Part shown: positions 51,613-60,490 of the stretch, in pieces | Numbering within the stretch: the stretch's first letter is position 1 | Layout: each line of letters starts with the position of its first letter | Assembly (NCBI GenBank): GCA_051418075.1 | Contig: JBPRGG010000026.1 | Span: forward strand, 1 to 64,000 | Direction: 5' to 3' | DNA length: 64,000 nucleotides | Origin: JBPRGG01 sp051418075 | GTDB lineage: Bacteria; Bacteroidota; Bacteroidia; Cytophagales; Cyclobacteriaceae | Translations under genes and position numbers: made by a program | The notes under the pieces: generated by a model | Seen by the model: the letters and a program-made list of their open reading frames with translations, nothing else | Databases searched by the model: none | Told to the model about the DNA's origin: nothing

Positions 51613-52854
51613 ATGTTAGAAACTGTCACATCTAGTCAACAAGCTATCGAGCTTGAAAATTCATTTGGAGCCCAGAATTATAAACCACTACCAGTAGTCT
51701 TGAGCAAAGGAAAAGGAGTTTATGTCTGGGATGTAGAAGGAAAAAAATATTTTGATTTTTTATCTGCCTATAGCGCAGTGAACCAGGGGCATTGCCATCC
51801 CAAAATTATTAATGCCCTGATTGAGCAGGCCAGGGAACTTACACTTACATCACGTGCCTTTTATAATGATGTATTAGGCCAATATGAAGAATATATCACC
51901 CGGTATTTTGGTTATGAACGGGTTTTACCTATGAATACCGGAGTGGAAGCTTGTGAAACTGCCATAAAATTATGCCGAAAGTGGGCTTATAAGGTTAAAG
52001 GTATTCCGGAAAATAAAGCTAAAATCATTTTTGTGCGCGGAAATTTCTGGGGACGCACATTGGCCGCTATTTCAGCTTCTACTGATCCAGCCAGTTATAA
52101 GGACTATGGTCCTTACATGCCTGGTTTCGAAATTATTCCCTATAATGATCTTGATGCCCTTTCACAAAAATTAGATGATCCTGATATAGCCGGATTTATG
52201 GTAGAACCAATCCAGGGTGAAGCCGGTGTAGTAGTACCGGATTCTGGCTACCTCAAAAAAGCATATGATTTATGTGCTAAGCATAATGTTTTGTTCATTG
52301 CCGATGAAGTGCAAACAGGAATTGGACGCACTGGAAAAATGATAGCCAGCCAGTATGAACAGGTTAAGCCTGATATCCTGATTCTGGGTAAAGCCTTGTC
52401 GGGTGGTGTATTTCCGGTTTCTGCGGCTTTATCTAGCCATGACATCATGCTTACCATTCGTCCCGGACAACATGGCTCTACTTTTGGCGGAAATCCATTA
52501 GCTAGTAAAGTGGCCATGGCAGCCCTGGAGGTCATACGTGAGGAAAAATTGCCCGAAAATGCTTTTTACCTGGGGGAAATATTCCGCAATCGGATGAAAA
52601 ATCTGATAAAAAATTCTGATTTGGTTACTTTAGTCAGGGGCAAGGGATTGCTGAATGCCATTGTGATCAATGATCATGAAGACGGAAATACAGCCTGGGA
52701 AATTTGCCTGAAGTTAAAAGATAATGGGCTTTTGGCTAAACCTACCCATGGAAATATCATTCGTTTTGCTCCTCCCCTGGTAATGAACGAATCTGAATTA
52801 AACAGCTGCTGTGATATAATTGAACATACGATATCAGAATTTGAACCCGTTTAA
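51613..52854 (+). CDS. rocD: ornithine--oxo-acid aminotransferase
   Basis: A 413-residue class-III PLP aminotransferase converting ornithine to glutamate semialdehyde. It has NTGVEACETAIKLCRKW (cofactor phosphate site, about 113-129), EPIQGEAGV, DEVQTGIGRTG, the PLP-lysine in LGKALSGGVFPVSA, and HGSTFGGNPLA. The run AYSAVNQGHCHPKI is typical of RocD rather than ArgD. It leads a small plus-strand group with the next two genes. Confidence 0.95.
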   Translation: MLETVTSSQQAIELENSFGAQNYKPLPVVLSKGKGVYVWDVEGKKYFDFLSAYSAVNQGHCHPKIINALIEQARELTLTSRAFYNDVLGQYEEYITRYFGYERVLPMNTGVEACETAIKLCRKWAYKVKGIPENKAKIIFVRGNFWGRTLAAISASTDPASYKDYGPYMPGFEIIPYNDLDALSQKLDDPDIAGFMVEPIQGEAGVVVPDSGYLKKAYDLCAKHNVLFIADEVQTGIGRTGKMIASQYEQVKPDILILGKALSGGVFPVSAALSSHDIMLTIRPGQHGSTFGGNPLASKVAMAALEVIREEKLPENAFYLGEIFRNRMKNLIKNSDLVTLVRGKGLLNAIVINDHEDGNTAWEICLKLKDNGLLAKPTHGNIIRFAPPLVMNESELNSCCDIIEHTISEFEPV

Positions 52855-52912
52855 TTTTTTCAGCATGGTTTTTGAAAGAACAGCCAGGATTTTACCAATC
52901 GTATTATTTTGG

Positions 52913-53827
52913 ATGAAAAAATTGTATAGTAAGTTTTTCTACCTGGTGTTTGCTTCACTGATACTGGTGACCTGTTCTAATCATGACGATCCAAAAACCA
53001 ATCATCAGGGACTCGATTCATTGTTTTCTGCCCCGATATCAATGGGCAAAGTGGAAAATAATGATATTGATGAGGCCTCAGGACTAGCGGCCAGCCAGGC
53101 AAATCCTAATATGCTCTGGACTCATAATGACAGCGGTGATAAAGCCCGGGTTTTTTTATTGGACAATCAGGGCAAGCATGCCGGAGAATTTTACCTCAAT
53201 CAGATTGAAGCTCGGGATGTGGAAGATATAGCTCTGGGACCCGGACCAGAGGCCAATCAAACTTATGTTTATCTGGCTGATATTGGCGATAATGCGGCCA
53301 GACATGCCGTGAATTACATTTACAGGTTTAAAGAGCCAAATGTAGAACAGGCTGATATACCAGTAAACAAAATGATTGACCAAGTGGATGTAATAAAATA
53401 TACTTATCCTGAACAGGCCAGAGATGCCGAAACGTTGATGATTGATCCGGTCAGTAAGGATATCTATATCGTAACAAAAAGAGAGCCGCAGGTGCTTTTA
53501 TTCAGAATTCCCTTTCCTCAGAATACTGAGGATACTTTGGTAGCAGAAAAAGTAGGGGAACTTCCTTATACCCTCATTGTAGGGGGAGATATTTCTCCGG
53601 ACGGAAAGGAGATTCTGCTCAAAAGCTATAATGAAGTGCTTTATTGGAAGTTGGATCAGTCTGAAGAAATTGCTGATATAATCCACAAAGTTCCGTTGGG
53701 GTTACCGTATGCTTCAGAACCGCAAGGAGAAGCGATTTGCTGGTCTTATGATCAGAAAGGATATTATACCTTGAGCGAGGAGGTAAAAATATTCCCGGCA
53801 GTTTTGTTTTATTATGAAAGAAAATAA
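52913..53827 (+). CDS. beta-propeller-like lipoprotein
   Basis: A 304-residue protein starting at MKKLYSKFFYLVFASLILVTCSN, with a lipobox (LVTC). The start at 52913 is chosen because upstream in-frame ATGs (52820, 52865) overlap rocD and would bury the signal. The body has repeated strands: ASGLAASQANPNMLWTHNDSG, RDVEDIALGPGPEANQTYVY and DAETLMIDPVSKDIYIVTK. These resemble a secreted beta-propeller of the SMP-30/phytase-like kind seen in Bacteroidota. No catalytic set can be assigned. Confidence 0.8.
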   Translation: MKKLYSKFFYLVFASLILVTCSNHDDPKTNHQGLDSLFSAPISMGKVENNDIDEASGLAASQANPNMLWTHNDSGDKARVFLLDNQGKHAGEFYLNQIEARDVEDIALGPGPEANQTYVYLADIGDNAARHAVNYIYRFKEPNVEQADIPVNKMIDQVDVIKYTYPEQARDAETLMIDPVSKDIYIVTKREPQVLLFRIPFPQNTEDTLVAEKVGELPYTLIVGGDISPDGKEILLKSYNEVLYWKLDQSEEIADIIHKVPLGLPYASEPQGEAICWSYDQKGYYTLSEEVKIFPAVLFYYERK

Positions 53828-53866
53828 AAGTATTCACTCTGAAAAATAAATTTGATTCTTTAAAGT

Positions 53867-54352
53867 ATGGCTTTGGCGTATTTTCAATCACCCATTGGAT
53901 TACTGGCAATTAATGGAAATGATAAAGAAATTAAAAGCATCCGTTTTTCAGATGAATTTTACATGCCACCATCAGCCACAATTCCAGTTGAAGTAGCGCA
54001 GTGCCTGGTGCAGCTAAAAGATTATTTTGATGGAAAGAGAAATGGTTTTTCTTTGAATCTGAATATAACAGGATCAGAATTTCAAAGAGAAGTATGGAGG
54101 TTACTGCAGCAAATCAGGTATGGAGAAACTTGGTCTTACCGGGATCTGGCTAAAAAACTGGGTAACCCGGATGCTATCAGGGCAGTAGGGAAAGCAAATG
54201 CCAGTAATCCGGTGGCTATTGTAATACCTTGTCACCGGGTAGTGGGCACAAATGGGGACTTAATTGGCTATGCCGGAGGATTGGACAAGAAAAAATGGCT
54301 GCTGGATCATGAGAATGCCATTATGCCCAACCGACAATTAAATTTGTTTTGA
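53867..54352 (+). CDS. ogt: methylated-DNA--protein-cysteine methyltransferase with C-terminal clamp-like motif
   Basis: A 161-residue O6-alkylguanine repair protein. It has the helix-turn-helix GETWSYRDLAKKLGNPDAIRAVG (about 86-108), the active site PCHR at 121-124 with acceptor Cys122, and VVGTNGDLIGYAGG after it. The last five residues are QLNLF (157-161), fitting the beta-sliding-clamp binding consensus QL(S/D)LF. That suggests coupling of repair to replication. It is convergent with the LytTR regulator gene. Confidence 0.95.
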   Translation: MALAYFQSPIGLLAINGNDKEIKSIRFSDEFYMPPSATIPVEVAQCLVQLKDYFDGKRNGFSLNLNITGSEFQREVWRLLQQIRYGETWSYRDLAKKLGNPDAIRAVGKANASNPVAIVIPCHRVVGTNGDLIGYAGGLDKKKWLLDHENAIMPNRQLNLF

Positions 54353-54379
54353 TGTTTAGAATGAGTAGCAAAACCGGAA

Positions 54380-55099
54380 TTAAAGGCTCATTTTTTCCTT
54401 AAATTTGGAGGCCTGCCTACGACTGACTTCTACTTTTTCACCTCCTTTCAGCTTTACCATAAGTCCTCCGTTAAACCAGGGTTCAATGGTGTCTATCCAG
54501 CTCAGGTTTACAATATGTTTGCGGCTTACTCTGAAAAACATTCTTTCATCCAGCTTTTCATCCAGGGCATTCAGAGATTTATGGATCATGGGTTTGTTAC
54601 TTTCAAAATAGATCTTGATATAATTACCATCTGATTCAAATAGCCGGACTTCAGACAATTTCACAAACCAGCATTTATCTCCATCCTTCACAAAAACCTG
54701 ATCATTGACCCCGAGCTTTTTGCCATGGTCTGTTTCAAACTTTTCTTTTTGTTCTTCTTTAATCAGCTTTTGTACACTTTCTTTCAGACGATCCTGATGA
54801 ATCGGCTTTAGCAGATAATCCAGGGCATTTACTTCAAAAGCTTTTAAAGCATATTCATCGTAAGCGGTAGTAAAAATCACTTTAGGTACGATATCCAACA
54901 TTTCTAATAGTTCAAAACCGGTTTTACCAGGCATTTGTATGTCCAGGAATAGTACATCGGGATTGATCTTGTTGATCTGTTCAAATGCATCATCCACATT
55001 GATGGCTTCACCTGCTACTTCTATATCTTTATAATCTGCCAGTAAAGAGATCAATTCTTTACGGGCTAATCTTTCATCGTCTATCACCAGTGCTCTCAT
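54380..55099 (-). CDS. LytTR-family response regulator
   Basis: A 239-residue regulator with a receiver domain (acidic pocket DD at 7-8, phospho-acceptor Asp53 in LFLDIQMPG, Lys in LLKPI) and a LytTR DNA-binding domain from about residue 135 (VRLFESDGNYIKIYF, FFRVSRKHIVNL). It starts 2 bases after the sensor kinase gene and forms a LytS/LytR-type pair. The target genes are unknown. Confidence 0.94.
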   Translation of the reverse strand: MRALVIDDERLARKELISLLADYKDIEVAGEAINVDDAFEQINKINPDVLFLDIQMPGKTGFELLEMLDIVPKVIFTTAYDEYALKAFEVNALDYLLKPIHQDRLKESVQKLIKEEQKEKFETDHGKKLGVNDQVFVKDGDKCWFVKLSEVRLFESDGNYIKIYFESNKPMIHKSLNALDEKLDERMFFRVSRKHIVNLSWIDTIEPWFNGGLMVKLKGGEKVEVSRRQASKFKEKMSL

Positions 55100-55101
55100 A
55101 A

Positions 55102-56136
55102 TTATATCATTTTTGGAATTTTCAATTCTGTTAAAACAAATTGATCATTTTCATTGGTTATATTAAAACTGGCATTTTCACCATAGATCAATTTAAGCCT
55201 TTGAATGGTATTTGAAATGCCATAACCTTCCTGTTTTTGACTTACTCCATTAAGGTATTGACCACTGTTTCTGATCTGTACGGTCAAATAGTTGCTGTTG
55301 GCAATAGCCCTGATTTTGACATATCCGCCTTCTTTGAGGGAAGAGATACCATGTTTAATTCCATTTTCTACCAGGGTCTGGATCATGAGGGGAGGTATCT
55401 GAAAATTTTTGGCTTCCGGGTCTATACTTATTTCGGTTTTCAATCTTTCTTCAAAACGTATGGTTTCCAGATCTATATAATCTTTCACTGTCCGAATTTC
55501 CTCATTAAAGTCGGTTAGTCTTTTCTTATCCATTATCAATGAATTCCTCAAGATATTTGATAATTGGGTAATGGCATTTTTAGCTTTATTAGGATCCTCA
55601 TCCACCAGCGCCCTGATACTGTTAAGGGCATTAAAAATAAAATGCGGATTGAGTTGAGACTTCAATTTATTAAGTTCTATTTCATTTATAGCAGCATCGT
55701 ACTTCAATGATTTATTGTAAGAATCCACATAATGATACATAAAATAAAAAAGTGTCCATATAATATAAAGAACAATCGTAATGGTGATGTTATTCAATGT
55801 ATTAATGAAAAACTCATAAAAAGTCTCATTATCATTAAACTGCAGGAATAAAGATATTAGGTACTGGAATAAATAATTGAAAATGCTGAACACAACGATG
55901 GTCAGGAACAGTTTCAAAGCAATTTTTGAAAAAATTTGCTTCATCCAATGCTTTTTGCGGATAAAAAGACGGTAAAGATGTGTGGAAATAATAAATGAAA
56001 GTGCTATTAACAGGTAGCCTATCACCACCCGAGGAGTGGCGCTTCCTTTTTGTAAGGCAAAAAAGAAAATGTTTAGGAAACTATATAAGGTCCAACCGGT
56101 GATTTGTAAAATCCAATAAATGCGCTCCTTACTCAT
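55102..56136 (-). CDS. LytS/YehU-type sensor histidine kinase
   Basis: A 344-residue membrane kinase with four predicted N-terminal transmembrane segments (up to about residue 135), a short coiled coil, and a His_kinase domain: LKSQLNPHFIFNALNSIR with the phosphorylated His at about 165. The degenerate ATPase has VENGIKHGI and GYGISNTIQRL. There is no extracytoplasmic sensor domain, so the signal is probably sensed in the membrane. It is first gene of the two-component operon. Confidence 0.93.
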   Translation of the reverse strand: MSKERIYWILQITGWTLYSFLNIFFFALQKGSATPRVVIGYLLIALSFIISTHLYRLFIRKKHWMKQIFSKIALKLFLTIVVFSIFNYLFQYLISLFLQFNDNETFYEFFINTLNNITITIVLYIIWTLFYFMYHYVDSYNKSLKYDAAINEIELNKLKSQLNPHFIFNALNSIRALVDEDPNKAKNAITQLSNILRNSLIMDKKRLTDFNEEIRTVKDYIDLETIRFEERLKTEISIDPEAKNFQIPPLMIQTLVENGIKHGISSLKEGGYVKIRAIANSNYLTVQIRNSGQYLNGVSQKQEGYGISNTIQRLKLIYGENASFNITNENDQFVLTELKIPKMI

Positions 56137-56548
56137 AATGTCAGCCTAAGCATTTAAAACTAAATTGAAATTTATTAATTTTTTGTTAAAAAAACGTAAT
56201 TTGATCTTAAATGTCATGAAATCATTTAAATTTTGCCTGGGAAATTACATAAAAGGTGTTAATGGTTTTTAGAAGGAATTAATTTTAAAAGTAATTTTTC
56301 TTTTACTTTAAATTCACTTGAATTTACGGATTTGTTTAAATTACAAAAGAAAGCTTGGATAATTTGACATAATTAATTGGTTAATTGACTGAAGTTACTG
56401 ATGATGAAGGTGATATAATTGTATTATTCAATAGATTATATTACTTATCATTTATTATTTAAAGAAAGTTCCATATTATTGCGCAAAATAAAATATTTTA
56501 ACAAGTCCTTATTTTTGGTATAAAAGAAAATAAATAAATAGAACTAAA
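56137..56548. other. 412-bp divergent intergenic region
   Basis: Very AT-rich, between the sensor-kinase operon (minus) and the glucan phosphorylase gene (plus), so it should hold promoters for both. TATTTTTG at 56510-56517 fits the -7 consensus for the phosphorylase, but no TTTG is found at the expected distance. No gene is seen. Confidence 0.45.
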
Positions 56549-58198
56549 ATGAAAGAACAATTTAAACATCCATACAAGTTTGATCCGAAATATCAAAAGA
56601 GAGTTGCCTATTTTTGTATGGAATATGCCATTGACCAGTCTCTTAAGGTTTACTCTGGCGGATTAGGCTTTTTAGCGGGTTCACATATGCGAAGCGCCTA
56701 TGAGTTGGAGCAAAATGTGGTGGGTATCGGAATATTATGGAAATATGGATATTATGATCAAATCAGGAAAGGTGATCAATCTATGGATGTCCTTTTTCAG
56801 GAAAAACAATATAGCTTCCTGGAAGAAACCGGTATTCAGTTTCAAATAAATCTTAATAATCATCTGGTACATGTAAAGGCTTACTATCTTAATCCAAAGA
56901 CCTTTGGCACTGTGCCTATGTTTTTCCTTTCTACTGATGTTCCGGAAAATGACTACTTAGCTCAGTCAACCAGCCATAAGCTGTATGATTCTGATTCTTC
57001 TGCCCGGATTGCCCAAAGTATCTTATTGGGTGTAGGGGGAGCAAAATTATTGGAAATCATAGGCCATGAAACAGAGATATATCATTTAAATGAAGCCCAT
57101 GCGCTGCCGATCGCCTTTTATTTGTACGATAAATACAAGGACATTAAGGAAGTGCAAAAGAGAATGATATTCACAACCCATACACCGGAAGAAGCCGGAA
57201 ATGAAAAGCATGATATCCGGCTTCTGGATAAGCTGGGCTTTTTCAATGGCATTTCTCTGGATAATGTGAAAAAGATCTGTGGTATCAAGGATAATGTTTT
57301 TAATCATAGCCTGGTGGCTTTAAGATTTGCTAAAAAATCAAATGGTGTATCAAAAATCCACGGAGAAGTTTCCAATAAAATGTGGAACAAATATGATGGC
57401 ATCTGTCCTATAATATCCATTACCAATGCACAAAATAAAAAATACTGGGCTGATAAACAACTGATGGAAGCGCTGGAGAAAAAAGATGATGAAGGCCTGG
57501 TAAAAAGAAAAAAAGAACTGAAAAGTTCATTATTTGCTTCCATAGCTGACCAAACCGGAAAGTTGTTCAGGGAAGATGTACTTACCATTGTCTGGGCCAG
57601 GAGATTCGCAGAGTATAAAAGAGCGGATTTGATTACTTTGGACAATGAAAGGTTTGAAAAGATCGTGACTGACAAAAACCGACCGGTACAGATTATCTGG
57701 GCAGGTAAACCCTATCCGATGGATTATAATGCTATAAGTATGTTCAACCGCCTGGTACATTTGAGTAAGAAATATAAAAATGTGGCAGTATTGGTAGGTT
57801 ATGAATTGGGATTGTCCCGAAACCTTAAAAATGGATCAGATGTCTGGTTGAATAATCCGCGGATAACCAGAGAAGCTTCCGGTACCAGCGGAATGACTGC
57901 TGCCATGAATGGGTCTATCAGTTTATCTACTTATGATGGCTGGATTGCAGAATTTGCCAAGGACGGTGTAAATAGCTTTATTGTGCCACCGGTAGATATT
58001 ACTTTACCAGCACATCAGCAAGATCAGATTGATATACAAAACATGCTGGACATCGTGGAAAACGATGTTATTCCACTTTATTATGATAATCCTCAAGGTT
58101 GGGTGGGTATGATGAAAAATAGTATGAAGGACATACTTCCTTATTTTGATGCTGATAGAATGGCCTATCAATATTATGAAGAGTTGTATACTTCTTAG
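56549..58198 (+). CDS. glgP: alpha-glucan phosphorylase (GT35, short form)
   Basis: A 549-residue glucan phosphorylase releasing glucose-1-phosphate from glycogen or maltodextrins, in the short form without the long N-terminal domain of E. coli GlgP. It has VAYFCMEYAIDQSLKVYSGGLG at the start, HLNEAHALPIAFYLYDKYK, IVWARRFAEYKRADL, and the PLP and phosphate region TREASGTSGMTAAMNG. The ending YDGWIAEF is usual for this subfamily. It is monocistronic with a strong terminator. Confidence 0.93.
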   Translation: MKEQFKHPYKFDPKYQKRVAYFCMEYAIDQSLKVYSGGLGFLAGSHMRSAYELEQNVVGIGILWKYGYYDQIRKGDQSMDVLFQEKQYSFLEETGIQFQINLNNHLVHVKAYYLNPKTFGTVPMFFLSTDVPENDYLAQSTSHKLYDSDSSARIAQSILLGVGGAKLLEIIGHETEIYHLNEAHALPIAFYLYDKYKDIKEVQKRMIFTTHTPEEAGNEKHDIRLLDKLGFFNGISLDNVKKICGIKDNVFNHSLVALRFAKKSNGVSKIHGEVSNKMWNKYDGICPIISITNAQNKKYWADKQLMEALEKKDDEGLVKRKKELKSSLFASIADQTGKLFREDVLTIVWARRFAEYKRADLITLDNERFEKIVTDKNRPVQIIWAGKPYPMDYNAISMFNRLVHLSKKYKNVAVLVGYELGLSRNLKNGSDVWLNNPRITREASGTSGMTAAMNGSISLSTYDGWIAEFAKDGVNSFIVPPVDITLPAHQQDQIDIQNMLDIVENDVIPLYYDNPQGWVGMMKNSMKDILPYFDADRMAYQYYEELYTS

Positions 58199-58212
58199 TA
58201 ATAAAAGATAAT

Positions 58213-58246
58213 AAAAAAGCCCTGTTTTGATACAGGGCTTTTTTTT
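58213..58246. terminator. bidirectional terminator between glgP and the TPR gene
   Basis: AAAAAAGCCCTG (58213-58224) pairs with CAGGGCTTTTTT starting at 58233, with an 8-base loop and T runs on both strands. It serves both convergent genes. Confidence 0.9.
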
Positions 58247-58282
58247 CCAATATGAATTCAATTTATTAAATCAATTAAACAC

Positions 58283-60109
58283 TCAGGGATTTAAAAAGTC
58301 ACCTCTCAAATTCCTGAATCTTTTCCTGGCTTCTGAGGTAAATAAACTACCCGGATATCTTTTAAGGAAATCCTGGTAAATTTCCATAGCTTTGGTTTTA
58401 TCTTTTAATTGCTCCTCATAAATTTTTCCTATCATAAAATAAGCATCATCACTTAATATATCATGCTGATATTCATTAACTATTTTATTTAAATAGGATA
58501 AGGAAAGGTCAAATTCCCCCAGTTCCATATAAATTTTACCTATTAACCAAAAAACTTCATCGGTGATGCTATGACCACTATATTCCTTAAGCATCCATTG
58601 TAAAGAATCCAAAGCAGTGTCTTTTTTATTTCTAAACAGTAATAATTCTATAGAAGCATAATCCTGCAATGCAGCATAAGTAGAATCCATCATAGAATTG
58701 TCCTGGATCAATAAGCTTAAAGACATGGCATCATTGGCAATTTCACGGGTAGTGGCCAGCTTAAGTATATCAAGATGCTCCTGAGCCAGCTCAAACTCTC
58801 CTTTATAGAAACTCAGTTTAGCATTTTTAAGTTTTGCTTCATATCCTATCGGAGTTTCTTTTTGAGATTTTTCCACCTGGGAATACAGCAATGTAGATTC
58901 CCAGGGTTGATCGGTAAGCAGATATATATCTCCCAGATCAATTTTGCATTGTGAACGCAGGTTTGAATTAATTCTGGGCACCTGGAGGATCTTTTCCAAT
59001 ATGGCGATAGCGCTATCAAATTCATCCAGATAGAAGGCATGAAGCATGGCTTTACTGCGCATAGCTTCCAATGTAGTATTATTCACTCCTATCTCGTCTA
59101 TCAAATATTGGTAATCAGCTATAAGGTTACGAATTTCTGATTTCTCTATGGGAAAAATATTTTTTATCAGTTCTTCCCTTGACTTAATAATGTAATTTTT
59201 AGCCATGGGGTAATTGATGGTTTTTGGATATTCTTCTATTATATATTCAAATATCTTGATGGCTGTATTATAGTCTTTATTTTTCAAAGTGATTATTCCT
59301 ACATCCATCACTTCAGATCCATTGCTTTTTTTTCTTTTATCATAAGCACGGGCCTGTATAAAAGCCCCATAAAAGTTCTTTTGCTGAAGGTTTACCCAGA
59401 TTAATAATTCGCTGTATATCTCGTTATCTGGTTCATTCTGAACTTTTTCTATCAGTAGAGATTCTAACGAAGTCAGATCACCTTCTTCGGTTAATATATT
59501 TTGCAATACATTTTTCACATAATTGACATGAGAAGGATTTTGCTGGGAAAAATTCAAATATTCCTGGATCATTTGATCTCTTTTATTAATGATTCGGTAA
59601 GTATTGGCCAATTCTAAAGCAAATGCCAAGGGATCTTTACTGTGTCTTCTGCCTAACTGATAAGCTTTCACTGCATATTCCATTAGCTGGTTATTGATTA
59701 GATATTGGGCTGTTATCCTCAACTTATTCTGATCTGTTTTATTTTTTTCTATTAAATTGTTGAAATATGTTTCTTCAGCCGCTTTATCATTTTTCCGAAC
59801 ATATATTCTACCCATGTCTATTTGGTAGGGTATGTGATCAGGATATTTTTTCAATAACCTTTGTATATACTTTTCTGCTTCTGTATATGCAGCTGTATTT
59901 AGCAAAAGGTTGTAGTAGTTATTATGTACTAATGGTATGTTTTGAGGTTTTTTGATCAGATCTTCATAAATCACTTTGGCTTTTTCCAACTCACCATTGA
60001 AATAATATTCATTTGCCAGTGCGATATCATCATTTGCCGTTTGGCTGTATGCAGGAATTAAGCATATTAGAAACAGTATCGTAGAAGTTAATTTTTTAGT
60101 TATCAACAT
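58283..60109 (-). CDS. secreted TPR-repeat protein
   Basis: A 608-residue protein with a signal peptide (cut near AYSQT) and many tetratricopeptide repeats, for example ANEYYFNGELEKAKVIYEDLI near the start and FDLSLSYLNKIVNEY and YFMIGKIYEEQLKDKTKAM near the end. It is probably a periplasmic or surface scaffold. It lies directly beside the putative origin, and one DnaA-like 9-mer (60100-60108) falls within its first codons. The specific function is unknown. Confidence 0.9.
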   Translation of the reverse strand: MLITKKLTSTILFLICLIPAYSQTANDDIALANEYYFNGELEKAKVIYEDLIKKPQNIPLVHNNYYNLLLNTAAYTEAEKYIQRLLKKYPDHIPYQIDMGRIYVRKNDKAAEETYFNNLIEKNKTDQNKLRITAQYLINNQLMEYAVKAYQLGRRHSKDPLAFALELANTYRIINKRDQMIQEYLNFSQQNPSHVNYVKNVLQNILTEEGDLTSLESLLIEKVQNEPDNEIYSELLIWVNLQQKNFYGAFIQARAYDKRKKSNGSEVMDVGIITLKNKDYNTAIKIFEYIIEEYPKTINYPMAKNYIIKSREELIKNIFPIEKSEIRNLIADYQYLIDEIGVNNTTLEAMRSKAMLHAFYLDEFDSAIAILEKILQVPRINSNLRSQCKIDLGDIYLLTDQPWESTLLYSQVEKSQKETPIGYEAKLKNAKLSFYKGEFELAQEHLDILKLATTREIANDAMSLSLLIQDNSMMDSTYAALQDYASIELLLFRNKKDTALDSLQWMLKEYSGHSITDEVFWLIGKIYMELGEFDLSLSYLNKIVNEYQHDILSDDAYFMIGKIYEEQLKDKTKAMEIYQDFLKRYPGSLFTSEARKRFRNLRGDFLNP

Positions 60110-60490
60110 ATTATAATAAATGATATAATTTTAAAATATTTTAAAAAGGATATATGTTGTTATTATTAAACTGTGGATATGTGGAAAAATTGTAATGTAA
60201 ATACTTGACATTATATTTTGTTAATATTTGTTGAATAAATTCGTAGTTATCAACACTTTATCAACATATAAATATTTGATTATAAGTAAGTTAATAATAT
60301 TTTAATATTATGTAACCATATTGTGGATAAAATTTTTTTACTTTGTAATGTTTATAAAGTTGTGAATTATTATGGTTGTCTTTCATTATATCCACAATTC
60401 GTGATAGTAAATTATTAGGAATGGTTGAATTGATTAATTATAAACAATTTCTCCACAGTGATCCACAAAATTGTCCACAGGAATTAAAAT
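60110..60490. other. putative chromosomal replication origin (oriC)
   Basis: A 381-base AT-rich gap dense in 9-mers like the DnaA box TTATNCACA. TGTGGATAA is exact at 60322-60330. TTATCAACA is at 60247-60255 and 60258-60266 (11-base spacing), and TTTTCCACA (reverse) at 60180-60188. Near-boxes lie at 60172, 60388, 60449 (TTCTCCACA), 60459 (TGATCCACA) and 60471 (TTGTCCACA); the last three are 10-12 bases apart. An AT-rich run at 60120-60320 could be the unwinding element. mnmG (gidA) lies 2.5 kb away, a common oriC neighbour. Confidence 0.75.
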
